From: an uncultured Pseudomonadales bacterium
GTDB taxonomy: Bacteria; Pseudomonadota; Gammaproteobacteria; Pseudomonadales; Balneatricaceae
DNA length: 64,000 nt
Direction of reading: 5' to 3'
Assembly (NCBI GenBank): GCA_937773555.1
Contig: CALJVT010000002.1
Coordinates: 370,501-434,500, forward strand
Below are positions 1 to 8,153 of this stretch, piece by piece. The first letter of the stretch is position 1; each line of letters opens with the position of its first letter. The notes under the pieces were generated by a model, which searched no databases, was not told the DNA's origin, and was given only the letters and a program-made list of their open reading frames with translations. Made by a program: the position numbers and the translations under genes.

Positions 1-1013
1 AATTGTGCTGACAAGGGTGCCCATGGCATTTGTCCTTTAGTTTTAAGGCTAATAGCAATAATAGGTGCTTGAAGTTGTAACTGTTCTAACCTCAGCATGG
101 ATAAACCTAACCAAGACTCTGCCCGATATTCGCCATCGCTACAGCCTATGTAGACTCTTTCTGAAGTGTGTTCTCGGTACTCTAGGCCTAAAATCAGCCC
201 AGCAGCTTGTAGTTGGCGAGGCGCTAAAAAGGCTTCCAGATCACTTAATAATCGTTTTAATGGAAAACGTAATGCTGTGCTGTGTTCAATTTCGTAGAGT
301 AACTCTAAACGCTGGCGAAAGTGTTCAGGGGGTTGGTATCTAGGCCTGCTAGGCGCACTGCTGTCTTCTAGTTGTTGTAAATAAGTCACTAGAGTTTGGC
401 CTAAGCGCTGGCCTAGTGCTGACCGTGGTAACGCTTGAGCTTGGCCAAGAGTATTAAGCCCAAGGCGCTCTAACTGTAGGCAAAGTTTATAGTTAAGGCC
501 TGCGCTGTGAATGGGCAACTGATGCAGTAACCCTGTGGCTTCACCTTGGTGCGTTAGTAAACGATCATTGCCTGCGCGGGCCAAAACCTGCGCAGCTAGG
601 GGGCTGTGAGCGCTTGCATAATGGTAGTGCAAGCCACGTTCCATAAGCGGTTGCTGCAGCTGCTGCCAATAAGGGGCTAGGCCCTCATACAACCGTAGCA
701 TATCACTGGTTTGTAATAATAACCCTTGGGGAGGGTCAAGATACAAAGTGGCGCTGGTCTGATACAAACGCTGAGCAAGTTGAGCCAGTAGGCGCTGTTC
801 TTGTTTAGGTTCGTAGGCAATTACTTTAAGTTGAGCAGATAAAAGTGCAGCTTGGCCTAATCCTGTGCCTATTTTTATTCCTAGTTGGCGTGCTTCTGAG
901 TTAGTTTGTACCACCTCGTTTTTATCAACCAAAACGCAGGCTTGGTTATAGGCCTGTTGATGTAACAGGCTGTCTAGTTGAAGGTTTGGAAAGTATAAAT
1001 AAAGCCACTGCAT
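1..1013 (-). CDS. imuB: ImuB-like Y-family polymerase homolog (partial, C-terminus beyond left edge)
   Basis: Translating the minus strand from the ATG at 1013 gives an open frame of about 337 codons that runs off the left edge. It begins with a Y-family (IMS) type start (MQWLYLYFPNLQLD) and continues with the DVDxxS-like region replaced by LVDKNEVVQ, so the usual catalytic acidic residues are not evident. Loss of those residues is typical of ImuB, the inactive Y-family adaptor that links the beta clamp, ImuA and the error-prone polymerase DnaE2 in damage-induced mutagenesis. It starts 3 bases after the imuA stop, so the two genes are surely co-transcribed from the LexA-controlled promoter at 1734-1753. 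A dnaE2 gene would be expected just outside the left edge, but that is inference. Confidence 0.85.
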   Translation of the reverse strand, partial: MQWLYLYFPNLQLDSLLHQQAYNQACVLVDKNEVVQTNSEARQLGIKIGTGLGQAALLSAQLKVIAYEPKQEQRLLAQLAQRLYQTSATLYLDPPQGLLLQTSDMLRLYEGLAPYWQQLQQPLMERGLHYHYASAHSPLAAQVLARAGNDRLLTHQGEATGLLHQLPIHSAGLNYKLCLQLERLGLNTLGQAQALPRSALGQRLGQTLVTYLQQLEDSSAPSRPRYQPPEHFRQRLELLYEIEHSTALRFPLKRLLSDLEAFLAPRQLQAAGLILGLEYREHTSERVYIGCSDGEYRAESWLGLSMLRLEQLQLQAPIIAISLKTKGQMPWAPLSAQ

Positions 1014-1016
1014 AGG

Positions 1017-1718
1017 TCACCGTGGTTTAAATGGCAGTGCCGCAATGTTGCTTGACGGTGCAGGGCCATGGTGAGTGGGTAAATGGGTAGGTATCGCTAA
1101 AGATGGCCAAAGCTCATGCATATCTACTTGGCAAAAGCTTTGTGGCCATTGGCCTTGGTACTTATGGATTTTTAGGCGTAGCCCTGTGGCTAGGGGGGCA
1201 AGAGACAGACGCGCACTAATTGGTAAAGCGCTCGTGCTAGGTTCGGCTTGAGGGTGTAACCAAAACATCAGGGCTTGATTGCCTTTGGCAGACACCTGTA
1301 GGCGTTTAGCTTGGGGCGCAGTTAATCCAGGTGCCCAGAGAATAAGGTGGCTACAGCAACCGCTATTAAGGCTTTGTTCGGCACTCCAAAGGGCTTGTTG
1401 TGGGTTTTGGCAGCGTATTAATAACGTTTGGCTTAGGTCAATGCCATGTTGCGCTAAAGCTTGTCCATTTAGCTCTGCTGGTGGATTTATCCACACCTGT
1501 AAGCGTGATTCAGCTTGTGCTAATAAGGGAAATAACAAACGTAACTCACCAATACCTGCAGAGCCATAGGCCAATTCCACTAGCCCTGTCTGGGGCCAGC
1601 CTCCTTGTAAGTGGGCATCTAAAGTAGGATAAAAACTACTTTGACGGCGATGATCTGGGCCGGTTAATTGCCGAGCTCGCCAGACCAAACGCTCTTTTTC
1701 GAGTTGTAAGAGAGCCAT
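1017..1718 (-). CDS. imuA: ImuA (RecA/SulA-like translesion synthesis accessory protein)
   Basis: ImuA of the SOS mutasome (ImuA-ImuB-DnaE2), a RecA-fold protein that supports error-prone lesion bypass. The N-terminal part has the RecA-like phrase ending GLVELAYGSAGIGELRL, a degenerate P-loop lacking the GKT/S, as in other ImuA proteins. The following region keeps the RecA-core strand order (LLIRCQNPQQALWSAEQ, LILWAPG). I chose the ATG at 1718 (MALLQLEKE), giving 233 residues; a GTG at 1730 would add four residues and lies only 3 bases from the LexA box. First gene of an operon with imuB 3 bases downstream. Repression by LexA is predicted from the perfect operator immediately upstream. Confidence 0.88.
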   Translation of the reverse strand: MALLQLEKERLVWRARQLTGPDHRRQSSFYPTLDAHLQGGWPQTGLVELAYGSAGIGELRLLFPLLAQAESRLQVWINPPAELNGQALAQHGIDLSQTLLIRCQNPQQALWSAEQSLNSGCCSHLILWAPGLTAPQAKRLQVSAKGNQALMFWLHPQAEPSTSALPISARLSLAPLATGLRLKIHKYQGQWPQSFCQVDMHELWPSLAIPTHLPTHHGPAPSSNIAALPFKPR

Positions 1719-1733
1719 GGTAAAATTCACAAA

Positions 1734-1753
1734 TACTGTATGTATATACAGTA
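1734..1753 (-). promoter_or_regulatory. LexA (SOS) box upstream of imuA
   Basis: A 20-bp palindrome, TACTGTATGTATATACAGTA, contains CTG-N10-CAG and differs from the E. coli consensus (TACTGTATATATATACAGTA) by one base in the alternating TA core. It ends 3 to 16 bases before the possible imuA starts, so LexA would block initiation directly. This marks imuA-imuB as SOS-inducible. Confidence 0.93.
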
Positions 1754-2073
1754 TTCTGACATATTTTTGGCTCAGGTCAAGGAAAAAACTAAGTTAGCTT
1801 CGTCAAAGTATCAGCTGCAGCCCTCAAGCTAGCATGAGCAAAGACTGCCAAAATATCAAAGGCCTTGGTGGTAAGTTTATGAAGCTAGTGTTGATCTCAT
1901 CCTCATGCAGTAAACCTAGGCTAGCCCACCACTTGTGCTAACAAAAAAATAACAACAAGATGATAGTTTGTTCGGTATTGAATAATAATTGCTCCTAAAA
2001 TGTCAATTAAATCCCCATAGGCAATGCCATTATTGCGCCATACAATTAACGTAATTAATAGAGGACCTCAGCC
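1754..2073. other. Intergenic region between imuA and cdhC
   Basis: About 320 bases without a convincing ORF separate the divergent imuAB and carnitine genes. The left end holds the imu promoter. The right end holds the cdhC leader, with GAGG at 2061-2064 as ribosome binding site 9 bases before the GTG start at 2074. The regulator-binding site expected for carnitine genes could not be recognised, and no terminator or RNA gene was seen. Confidence 0.6.
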
Positions 2074-2988
2074 GTGCCATTACAAGCTAGCCAAAATGTA
2101 TTTATTACCTGTGCTGTGACAGGGTCTGGTAGTTCTCAAGACCGCTCTCACCATGTGCCACGTAGCCCTGAACAAATTGCTAATAGTGCTATTGATGCAG
2201 CTAAGGCTGGCGCCGCAGTGGTGCATTGCCACGTGCGTGATCCCAAAACGGGGATCCCAAGCCGCCGCTTAGATTTGTATAAAGAACTCACGGAACGTAT
2301 TCGTGCTTCAGAAGTGGATGTAGTCCTTAACCTTACCGCGGGCATGGGTGGTGATATAGTGTTTGGTGATGCTGAGAACCCACTGCCTCTGCACCAATCT
2401 AGTACAGATATGGTCGGAGCCAGCGAGCGTGTAGAACATGTGCGTCAGTGCCAACCAGAAATCTGCACCTTAGATTGTGGCACCATGAACTTTGCTGAAG
2501 CTGATTACGTCATGACTAATACTCCAGGCATGTTGCGGGCTATGGCAGGAAAGATGACAGCTATGGGTGCTCGCATTGAAATTGAAGCCTTTGATACGGG
2601 CCATTTATGGTTAGCTAAAAAGCTGGTTGAGGAAGGTTTAATTACTGAACCGGTAATGGTACAACTGTGTATGGGTATTCCGTGGGGTGCGCCGGATGAC
2701 CTCAATACCTTTATGGCTATGGTTAACAATGTACCTAAAGACTGGGTGATGTCAGCCTTTGCTATTGGTCGTAACCAAATGAATTATGTAGCCGCTACCG
2801 TATTGGCCGGAGGTCATATTCGTGTTGGTTTAGAAGACAACATTTGGTTAGAAAAAGGTGTATTGGCGACTAACGCGCAGCTAGTAGAGCGTGCCGCAAC
2901 CATCGCCACTAACATGGGTACCACATTAATGACTCCAGCTCAGGTGCGTGAGTTGATTAAAGTAGAAAAACGGGCACCTTTGGCATGA
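2074..2988 (+). CDS. cdhC: 3-dehydrocarnitine cleavage enzyme, BKACE (DUF849) family
   Basis: A beta-keto acid cleavage enzyme (BKACE/DUF849, 304 residues, TIM barrel). In the carnitine pathway this family condenses 3-dehydrocarnitine with acetyl-CoA, giving betainyl-CoA plus acetoacetate. Family signs are the ITCAVTGSG start, the metal-binding HCHVRDP motif near residue 50, VVLNLTAGMGGD and the CTLDCGTMNF segment. The assignment to 3-dehydrocarnitine rather than another beta-keto acid rests on the next gene, a carnitine 3-dehydrogenase, which overlaps it by 4 bases (ATGA). The start is a GTG with GAGG 9 bases upstream; no better ATG exists. The thioesterase cdhB that usually releases glycine betaine from betainyl-CoA is not in this operon. 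Confidence 0.88.
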   Translation: MPLQASQNVFITCAVTGSGSSQDRSHHVPRSPEQIANSAIDAAKAGAAVVHCHVRDPKTGIPSRRLDLYKELTERIRASEVDVVLNLTAGMGGDIVFGDAENPLPLHQSSTDMVGASERVEHVRQCQPEICTLDCGTMNFAEADYVMTNTPGMLRAMAGKMTAMGARIEIEAFDTGHLWLAKKLVEEGLITEPVMVQLCMGIPWGAPDDLNTFMAMVNNVPKDWVMSAFAIGRNQMNYVAATVLAGGHIRVGLEDNIWLEKGVLATNAQLVERAATIATNMGTTLMTPAQVRELIKVEKRAPLA

Positions 2989-3986
2989 TTGATATGGTAA
3001 ATAAGAGCTATAAAACAGCCGCTTGTATCGGTGGTGGTGTTATTGGTGGTGGTTGGGTAGCAAGGTTTTTGTTACATGGTTGGGATGTTAATGTTTATGA
3101 CCCTGCAGCTGATGCTCAGCGTAAATTAGATGCAGTACTAGATAATGCTCGTGCTGCTTTGCCTCAACTAGCCGATGTGGCTATGCCCAGGGAAGGTAAA
3201 CTTATCCTTTGTGATAGTTTGGAAGCAGCAGTCGCTAACGCTGATTGGATTCAAGAAAGTGTGCCAGAACGATTAGATATTAAGCACATGGTATTTGCTC
3301 AAGTGCAGGCTGCTTGCACTGAATCAGCTATTATTGGCTCCTCCACTTCTGGCTTTAAACCTTCACAATTGCAAGAAAATGCCCTAAGACCAGAACAAAT
3401 TATGGTGGCCCATCCGTTCAACCCCGTGTACTTGTTACCTTTAGTAGAGTTAGTGCCTAGCCCAGCCAATGGTTTAGGCATTATTGAACAAGCCAAGGCG
3501 TTATTAACCAGTGTAGGCATGAAGCCTTTGCATGTGCGCAAAGAAATTGATGCCCACATTGCCGATCGCTTTTTAGAGGCAGTATGGCGTGAAGGGTTGT
3601 GGATGATCAAAGACGGTATTGCCACTACCTCAGAAATAGATGATGCAATTCGCTATGGCTTTGGGTTACGGTGGGCACAAATGGGTTTGTTTGAAACCTA
3701 TCGTATTGCTGGTGGTGAAGCGGGTATGGCGCATTTTATTGCGCAATTTGGACCTTGTTTAGAGTGGCCATGGACCAAGCTCATGGATGTGCCGGAACTT
3801 ACAGACGAACTCATTGCAACCATTGCAGAGCAATCAGATGCACAGTCTGGGCATCACTCCATTAGAGAGTTAGAGCGCATTCGGGATAAAAACTTAATAG
3901 GTATTATGCGTGTGCAAAAAGATAATAATTGGGGTGTAGGTGAGCTATTGAACCAACATGATGAGCGTTTAAAGCAGTTAGGTTAA
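2985..3986 (+). CDS. cdhA: L-carnitine 3-dehydrogenase
   Basis: NAD-dependent L-carnitine dehydrogenase, 3-hydroxyacyl-CoA dehydrogenase fold, 333 residues against about 320 for the family. An N-terminal Rossmann motif (IGGGVIGGGW, residues 12-21), the segment SSTSGFKPSQ and the HPFNPVYLLPLVE motif near residue 140 identify the family. The C-terminal helical domain includes FGLRWAQMGLFETYRIAGG, typical of carnitine dehydrogenases. It oxidises L-carnitine to 3-dehydrocarnitine, which CdhC then cleaves. Its ATG overlaps the cdhC stop as ATGA, so translation is probably coupled; an internal ATG at 2994 is an alternative start. Confidence 0.9.
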   Translation: MIDMVNKSYKTAACIGGGVIGGGWVARFLLHGWDVNVYDPAADAQRKLDAVLDNARAALPQLADVAMPREGKLILCDSLEAAVANADWIQESVPERLDIKHMVFAQVQAACTESAIIGSSTSGFKPSQLQENALRPEQIMVAHPFNPVYLLPLVELVPSPANGLGIIEQAKALLTSVGMKPLHVRKEIDAHIADRFLEAVWREGLWMIKDGIATTSEIDDAIRYGFGLRWAQMGLFETYRIAGGEAGMAHFIAQFGPCLEWPWTKLMDVPELTDELIATIAEQSDAQSGHHSIRELERIRDKNLIGIMRVQKDNNWGVGELLNQHDERLKQLG

Positions 3987-4014
3987 TATGGCTTATCTCT
4001 AGCAGCAAGTAACT

Positions 4015-4096
4015 CATAGGGTGTTATTAAGACGCTAGATAAGGCCATGCCTCATGTAGGTGAGCAAGGTTTGCGATTAACCAGGAGCACCCTATG
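4015..4096 (+). repeat. Inverted repeat downstream of cdhA
   Basis: The 9-base arms CATAGGGTG (4015-4023) and CACCCTATG (4088-4096) are exact reverse complements separated by 64 bases. The loop contains shorter complementary runs (CTCA/TGAG around 4051-4065). This could be a structured 3' end of the cdhCA transcript or a leader of the next gene. There is no T-run after the second arm, so it is not a standard intrinsic terminator. Confidence 0.4.
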
Positions 4097-4202
4097 TTTT
4101 ACCTAGGTTAAATAAGACCGCCTTAATAGGGTAAAAAATTGTCAGATCACCTAGTGCTTACTGGTATGATGGCGCTATGTACTTGTTGTATTGGTTTATT
4201 TA

Positions 4203-5141
4203 ATGAACGCCATTTTTCCAGTTGTCAGCTCCATTTTGCTGGTGATGCTATTAGGCTACGGCCTGTCTAAAAAACTTCTTGTAGACGCCAGTTTTTGGCA
4301 AGGTATTTCAAAGTTATCCTACTGGGTGTTATTCCCGGTGTTGATTGTGCGAACTTTGGCTAACGCCACCATTGATCCAGCTTTGGTTTTACCTTTGTTC
4401 ACTATCTTTACTGTGGCGCTGATATTAATTTTAATTTATTGTGTGGTGGTGTCTCGGTTACTGGGTCTAGATGGAGCCTCCACCTCATCGATTACCCAAG
4501 GTGGTGTACGCCATAATGGGTTTATTGGTTTTGCGGTGTTGGTGGATATATTTGGCCTGCCCGGTCAGGAGCTTGGGGCCTTAATTATTGCTGTGCTGTT
4601 GCCCTCTACTAATATTCTCTCGGTGCTCTCTGTGAGTTTGCTAGTGAGTAAAAAAAACCAACCCTTGCCCGCTTTAATGCTCAAAGGACTATTGCGTAAT
4701 CCAATGCTCATCGGCGTAGCTATCGGTCTTTTTCTTAATATACTCGCCATTTCTATCCCTACTATATTGGATCAATCGATGGACATGGTGAGTCGTGCTG
4801 CCTTACCTTTGTTATTGCTCAGTGTGGGCGCCAGTTTGAAGATGAGTTCCTTAAGGGGTAGCTGGCTACCCTTAATTGCTGCCCTTAGTGCTAAGCTCTT
4901 AGTGTTTCCAGCCTTGTTTTTAGGGGGCGCATGGTGGTTTAATCTAAGCCCTTTGGTGACCGTTTGTGTGGTGGTTTTTGGGGCTTTGCCGGCCGCCGTA
5001 TCGGCTTACCCCTTTATCCAACAGATGGGTGGTAACGCCAAACTCATGGCTGATATTATTACTTTGCAAACCTTAGCCAGCTTGGTAGGGTTAACCTTTT
5101 GGACCAGTTTGGCGATACATATCACAGGTTTAGTACTATGA
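4203..5141 (+). CDS. AEC-family (auxin efflux carrier-like) transporter
   Basis: Integral inner-membrane carrier of the AEC/BART superfamily, 312 residues with about ten hydrophobic segments in two repeats. Family signs are the N-terminal LLVMLLGYGLSKK, the SYWVLFPVLIVRTLAN segment and the C-terminal FGALPAAVSAYPFIQQMGG stretch. AEC proteins export or exchange organic anions such as malonate or malate; the substrate here is unknown. The start is the ATG at 4203; a TTG 12 bases upstream is less likely. The downstream hydrolase gene overlaps it by 4 bases (ATGA), so carrier and hydrolase probably act on related compounds, perhaps N-acyl amino acids. Confidence 0.82.
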   Translation: MNAIFPVVSSILLVMLLGYGLSKKLLVDASFWQGISKLSYWVLFPVLIVRTLANATIDPALVLPLFTIFTVALILILIYCVVVSRLLGLDGASTSSITQGGVRHNGFIGFAVLVDIFGLPGQELGALIIAVLLPSTNILSVLSVSLLVSKKNQPLPALMLKGLLRNPMLIGVAIGLFLNILAISIPTILDQSMDMVSRAALPLLLLSVGASLKMSSLRGSWLPLIAALSAKLLVFPALFLGGAWWFNLSPLVTVCVVVFGALPAAVSAYPFIQQMGGNAKLMADIITLQTLASLVGLTFWTSLAIHITGLVL

Positions 5142-5938
5142 CTTTTTCTGTACCTTATGATTTTGTTCAGGGGCACTCTCCACTATTGGTGAGCATGCCC
5201 CACTCTGGTTTGCAGCTTACGCCTGAAGTGGCGAGCACCTTAATACCAGAAGCCTTGGCCTTACCCGATACAGATTGGCACATTCCACAACTGTATGACT
5301 TTTTAGAGGCCATGGGGGTGGGTGTGATTAAGGCTAATTATTCACGGTACGTCATTGACCTTAATCGCCCAGAAGATGATAAACCACTTTATGCGGGTAA
5401 AACCACAGGCTTATTTCCTCATATTTTGTTCAACGAAAAGTCTATGTTCAAACCTGGCGCAGTTGCAGATAAAGCCCATCAACAAGCCTGTATCGAAAAT
5501 ATTTGGCGGCCTTATCATCTGCAGTTGGCTGCGGCATTGACACGCATTAAACAAAAATTTGGCTATGCCATTTTATTTGATGCTCATTCTATTCGAGCAC
5601 AAGTGCCTATGTTTTTTGAAGGCACCTTGCCAGATTTTAATATGGGTACTAATGGTGGTGCGTCATGTTCTCCGAAGCTACTTCAAGCGGCTGAGCGAGC
5701 CCTGTCTGGCTCAGCTTACACCCAAGTAAGTAATGGGCGCTTTAAAGGTGGTTATATTACCCGCAGCAATGGCCAGCCTCATGATCATGTGCATGCCTTT
5801 CAGCTAGAATTATCGCAAACCACTTATATGCAAGATAGCGGCAGTTATGCACTAGATAATAGCAAGTGTAACCAAGTTATACCCCAACTCAAGGCGCTAA
5901 TTGAAGCGCTTGTAAGCTGTAACCTCACGAGCCAATAA
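5138..5938 (+). CDS. N-formylglutamate amidohydrolase family protein (HutG-like)
   Basis: FGase-family hydrolase (PF05013), 266 residues, zinc-dependent deformylase fold. Recognisable segments are LLVSMPHSG near residue 20, SRYVIDLNRPEDD, the HILFNEKSMF region, LFDAHSIRAQVP with probable metal ligands, and the late HDHVHAFQLELSQTTYM. HutG releases formate and glutamate from N-formylglutamate at the end of histidine degradation. No hutH, hutU or hutI is nearby, so the substrate may be another N-formyl or N-acyl amino acid. The ATG at 5138 overlaps the stop of the transporter gene. A PhyH dioxygenase follows after 11 bases in the same orientation, suggesting a shared operon. Confidence 0.85.
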   Translation: MTFSVPYDFVQGHSPLLVSMPHSGLQLTPEVASTLIPEALALPDTDWHIPQLYDFLEAMGVGVIKANYSRYVIDLNRPEDDKPLYAGKTTGLFPHILFNEKSMFKPGAVADKAHQQACIENIWRPYHLQLAAALTRIKQKFGYAILFDAHSIRAQVPMFFEGTLPDFNMGTNGGASCSPKLLQAAERALSGSAYTQVSNGRFKGGYITRSNGQPHDHVHAFQLELSQTTYMQDSGSYALDNSKCNQVIPQLKALIEALVSCNLTSQ

Positions 5939-5949
5939 GGGATTGTGTA

Positions 5950-6744
5950 ATGTATTTGAGTGAATCAAAAATCAAGGATTACGAGCGTGATGGCGCTATC
6001 GTTATTAAAGGCGTGTTTAAAGATTGGATCAGTAGTCTAAGAACAGGTTTTGATAAAGTGCTATCTGAACCTAGTGAGCATGGGCGGGAAAATGTGGCTA
6101 AAGGTGATACTGGACGTTTTTTTGAAGATTATTGTAATTGGCAGCGTATTGAAGATTTTAAACGTTGGATTGTTGAGTCTCCGGCAGCAGAAATTGCTGC
6201 TGAAGCCACTCAATCAAAGCAGGTCCAAGTGTTCCATGAGCATATTTTACTAAAGGAGCCCGGTACGGCCAAAGTGACACCTTGGCATCAGGACATGCCA
6301 TATTACTGTGTGTCTGGCGAGCAGACGGCGAGTTATTGGATCCCTCTTGACCCAGTGACTAAGGAGAATACATTACAGCTAGTATTAGGCTCTCACCGCT
6401 GGCCAAAACTAGTGAGACCTACGCGTTGGTCTACTAATGAGCCTTGGTACAGCAATGATGCTGACTACATGGACATGCCTGTGATTGATGCTAGGCAAAA
6501 TATTTTGATACCAGAGCTAGAGTTAGGTGACTGTGTGTTGTTTAACTTTAAAACAGTACATGGTGCACCTGGTAACTCATCAACTAGTCGCCGGCGTGCC
6601 TTTTCCACCCGCTTTATGGGTGATGACGTGCGTTATGTGAATCGAGGAGGCCCAACTTCACCACCTTTTGAGGGATTAGTTCAAAGTGATGGTGATAAAA
6701 TGCCTTTAAATTGGTTTCCTGAGGTATATAGAGAAAATGTTTAA
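5950..6744 (+). CDS. Phytanoyl-CoA dioxygenase (PhyH) family protein, copy 1
   Basis: Fe(II)/2-oxoglutarate-dependent dioxygenase of the PhyH family, 264 residues. The iron triad is visible as H113-x-D115 (PWHQDMPYY) and H204 (TVHGAPGNS), with arginines at 214-221 placed to hold 2-oxoglutarate. Members hydroxylate or demethylate small molecules and phosphonates; the substrate cannot be read from sequence. It starts 11 bases after the HutG-like gene and is followed after 2 bases by a GFA-fold protein, so these form one transcription unit. An oxidative N-demethylation or hydroxylation producing formaldehyde would fit the GFA neighbour, but this is speculation. A second paralog lies at 9800-10621. 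Confidence 0.85.
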   Translation: MYLSESKIKDYERDGAIVIKGVFKDWISSLRTGFDKVLSEPSEHGRENVAKGDTGRFFEDYCNWQRIEDFKRWIVESPAAEIAAEATQSKQVQVFHEHILLKEPGTAKVTPWHQDMPYYCVSGEQTASYWIPLDPVTKENTLQLVLGSHRWPKLVRPTRWSTNEPWYSNDADYMDMPVIDARQNILIPELELGDCVLFNFKTVHGAPGNSSTSRRRAFSTRFMGDDVRYVNRGGPTSPPFEGLVQSDGDKMPLNWFPEVYRENV

Positions 6745-6746
6745 CA

Positions 6747-7169
6747 ATGACAATTAATGCTACAGGAAGCTGCCTATGTGGTGCAGTTAAATATCGACTC
6801 ATGGGTTCATTGCGCCCTGTAGTGGCCTGCCACTGTGGCCAATGTCAAAAAACGAGTGGTCACCATGTGGCTGCTACTTCTGTGAATCGCAAAGACTTTG
6901 AGCTACTAAAAGAGCGTGGACTCAAATGGTTTTCTTCTTCGCTTAGAGTTCGTCGTGGGTTTTGCCTAGAATGTGGTGGAAATTTATTCTGGGACAACAC
7001 TGAATTACCCACAATTTCAATCTTTGCTGGCACTCTAGATCAGCCTAGTGGGTTGCAATTGGTGGAGCACATTTATGTGGAAGCAAAGGCTGACTATTAT
7101 GAAATAACAGATGGGCTGCCCCAACGTCAAGGATTTAGTATTACTGCGAGGGTCGAAAATGGCGAATAA
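6747..7169 (+). CDS. GFA/CENP-V family zinc protein
   Basis: 140-residue protein of the GFA (glutathione-dependent formaldehyde-activating enzyme) fold. Zinc-binding cysteines are seen as CLC (C9, C11), CHCGQC (C28, C30, C33) and CLEC (C73, C76), followed by the FWDN and FAGTLD segments typical of the fold. The family name implies S-hydroxymethylglutathione formation from formaldehyde, but most members are uncharacterised and formaldehyde activity is disputed. It begins 2 bases after PhyH copy 1 and overlaps the next gene by 11 bases. Confidence 0.85.
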   Translation: MTINATGSCLCGAVKYRLMGSLRPVVACHCGQCQKTSGHHVAATSVNRKDFELLKERGLKWFSSSLRVRRGFCLECGGNLFWDNTELPTISIFAGTLDQPSGLQLVEHIYVEAKADYYEITDGLPQRQGFSITARVENGE

Positions 7170-7500
7170 ATGCCAAGAATGTGGTTTTAAAATTACGTCA
7201 CGTAATCAGTTGTGTGATGATTATAGAGACCCTAATAAAGCCTATGGTTGTCCGCAGTGTGGTACTTTTTATATTTTGCCAAGAAGCGCTGCACCCACAT
7301 CGAAACAATGGCTATTGTACTTAACCTTAGGCTTTTCTGGGGGGTTAATTTCCAGTCTGGTACAACTGAACGGCCACAGTCGTTGGTGGTTTTGGAGCTA
7401 TGTAGTCGTCGTTGGCATAGGGCTTAGCGTATATTACTTCAAGTCAAAAGCGGTCACCTTAGAAACGTCTGGATACCGAGCTAAACCTAATAATGATTGA
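7159..7500 (+). CDS. Zinc-ribbon membrane protein of unknown function
   Basis: A 113-residue protein starting at the ATG at 7159, inside the end of the GFA gene (11-base overlap). An N-terminal zinc ribbon is formed by C5-x2-C8 and C31-x2-C34, followed by two hydrophobic segments (about 49-68 and 75-92) and a short polar tail. It was not recognised as a named family. The overlaps with both neighbours (its end overlaps the rluA start by 8 bases) indicate genuine translation within the operon. Confidence 0.7.
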   Translation: MANKCQECGFKITSRNQLCDDYRDPNKAYGCPQCGTFYILPRSAAPTSKQWLLYLTLGFSGGLISSLVQLNGHSRWWFWSYVVVVGIGLSVYYFKSKAVTLETSGYRAKPNND

Positions 7501-8152
7501 TTTTATTGTTCCATTTTGTGAACAACAGGTCACTATTATTTATGTAGACGATGACATTCTAGTGGTTGATAAACCCAGTGGTTTACTATCTGTACCAGGT
7601 AAAAATGTGCTGAATAAGGACTGTTTAATTACTCGGGTTCAGCAACAATACCCCAACGCACACATAGTCCATCGTTTAGATATGGACACTTCTGGTGTGA
7701 TGCTTTTGGCCCGTGGTAAGGCGAACTTATCATGCTTAAGCCGCCAGTTTCAGGAACGAAAAACTGAAAAACAGTATCTAGCGTGGGTGTATGGTGTGCT
7801 ACAAGATGACAAAGGCGAAATTAACTTGCCGTTGTGCTGTGACTGGCCCAACAGGCCTAAGCAGATCGTACACTATGAATTAGGTAAGCCCTCCTTAACC
7901 CGTTTTGAAGTGCTTGAAAGAAACCCTGTAACGTTTCAAACTAAGGTGCTTTTGAAGCCTGTTACAGGGCGGTCTCACCAGCTCAGAGTACACATGGCAG
8001 AGCTTGGGCACCCTATTAGTGGTTGTGAGTTTTATGCGCATCAAGACGCACTAAAACAGGCTGATCGTTTGCAACTGCATGCCTGGAAGCTAAGCTTTAT
8101 ACACCCATCCACTGGGGCTTTACTGACACAAATAGCCCCCGCAGTATTTTAG
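7493..8152 (+). CDS. rluA: 23S rRNA / tRNA pseudouridine synthase RluA
   Basis: RluA, dual-specificity pseudouridine synthase for 23S rRNA position 746 and tRNA position 32. The length (219 residues) equals that of E. coli RluA. Visible are the catalytic motif HRLDMDTSG (60-68, with Asp63 as nucleophile), DKPSGLLSVPG near residue 26, CDWPNRPKQ and KPVTGRSHQLRVHM, all close to the E. coli protein. The ATG at 7493 overlaps the preceding gene by 8 bases. It is a housekeeping gene at the end of this plus-strand run. Confidence 0.93.
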   Translation: MIDFIVPFCEQQVTIIYVDDDILVVDKPSGLLSVPGKNVLNKDCLITRVQQQYPNAHIVHRLDMDTSGVMLLARGKANLSCLSRQFQERKTEKQYLAWVYGVLQDDKGEINLPLCCDWPNRPKQIVHYELGKPSLTRFEVLERNPVTFQTKVLLKPVTGRSHQLRVHMAELGHPISGCEFYAHQDALKQADRLQLHAWKLSFIHPSTGALLTQIAPAVF

Positions 8153-8153
8153 T

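Noticed and set aside
5138-5938. Histidine degradation operon
   Set aside because: Only the HutG-like gene is present; hutH, hutU and hutI are absent, so calling it a hut locus is not justified.
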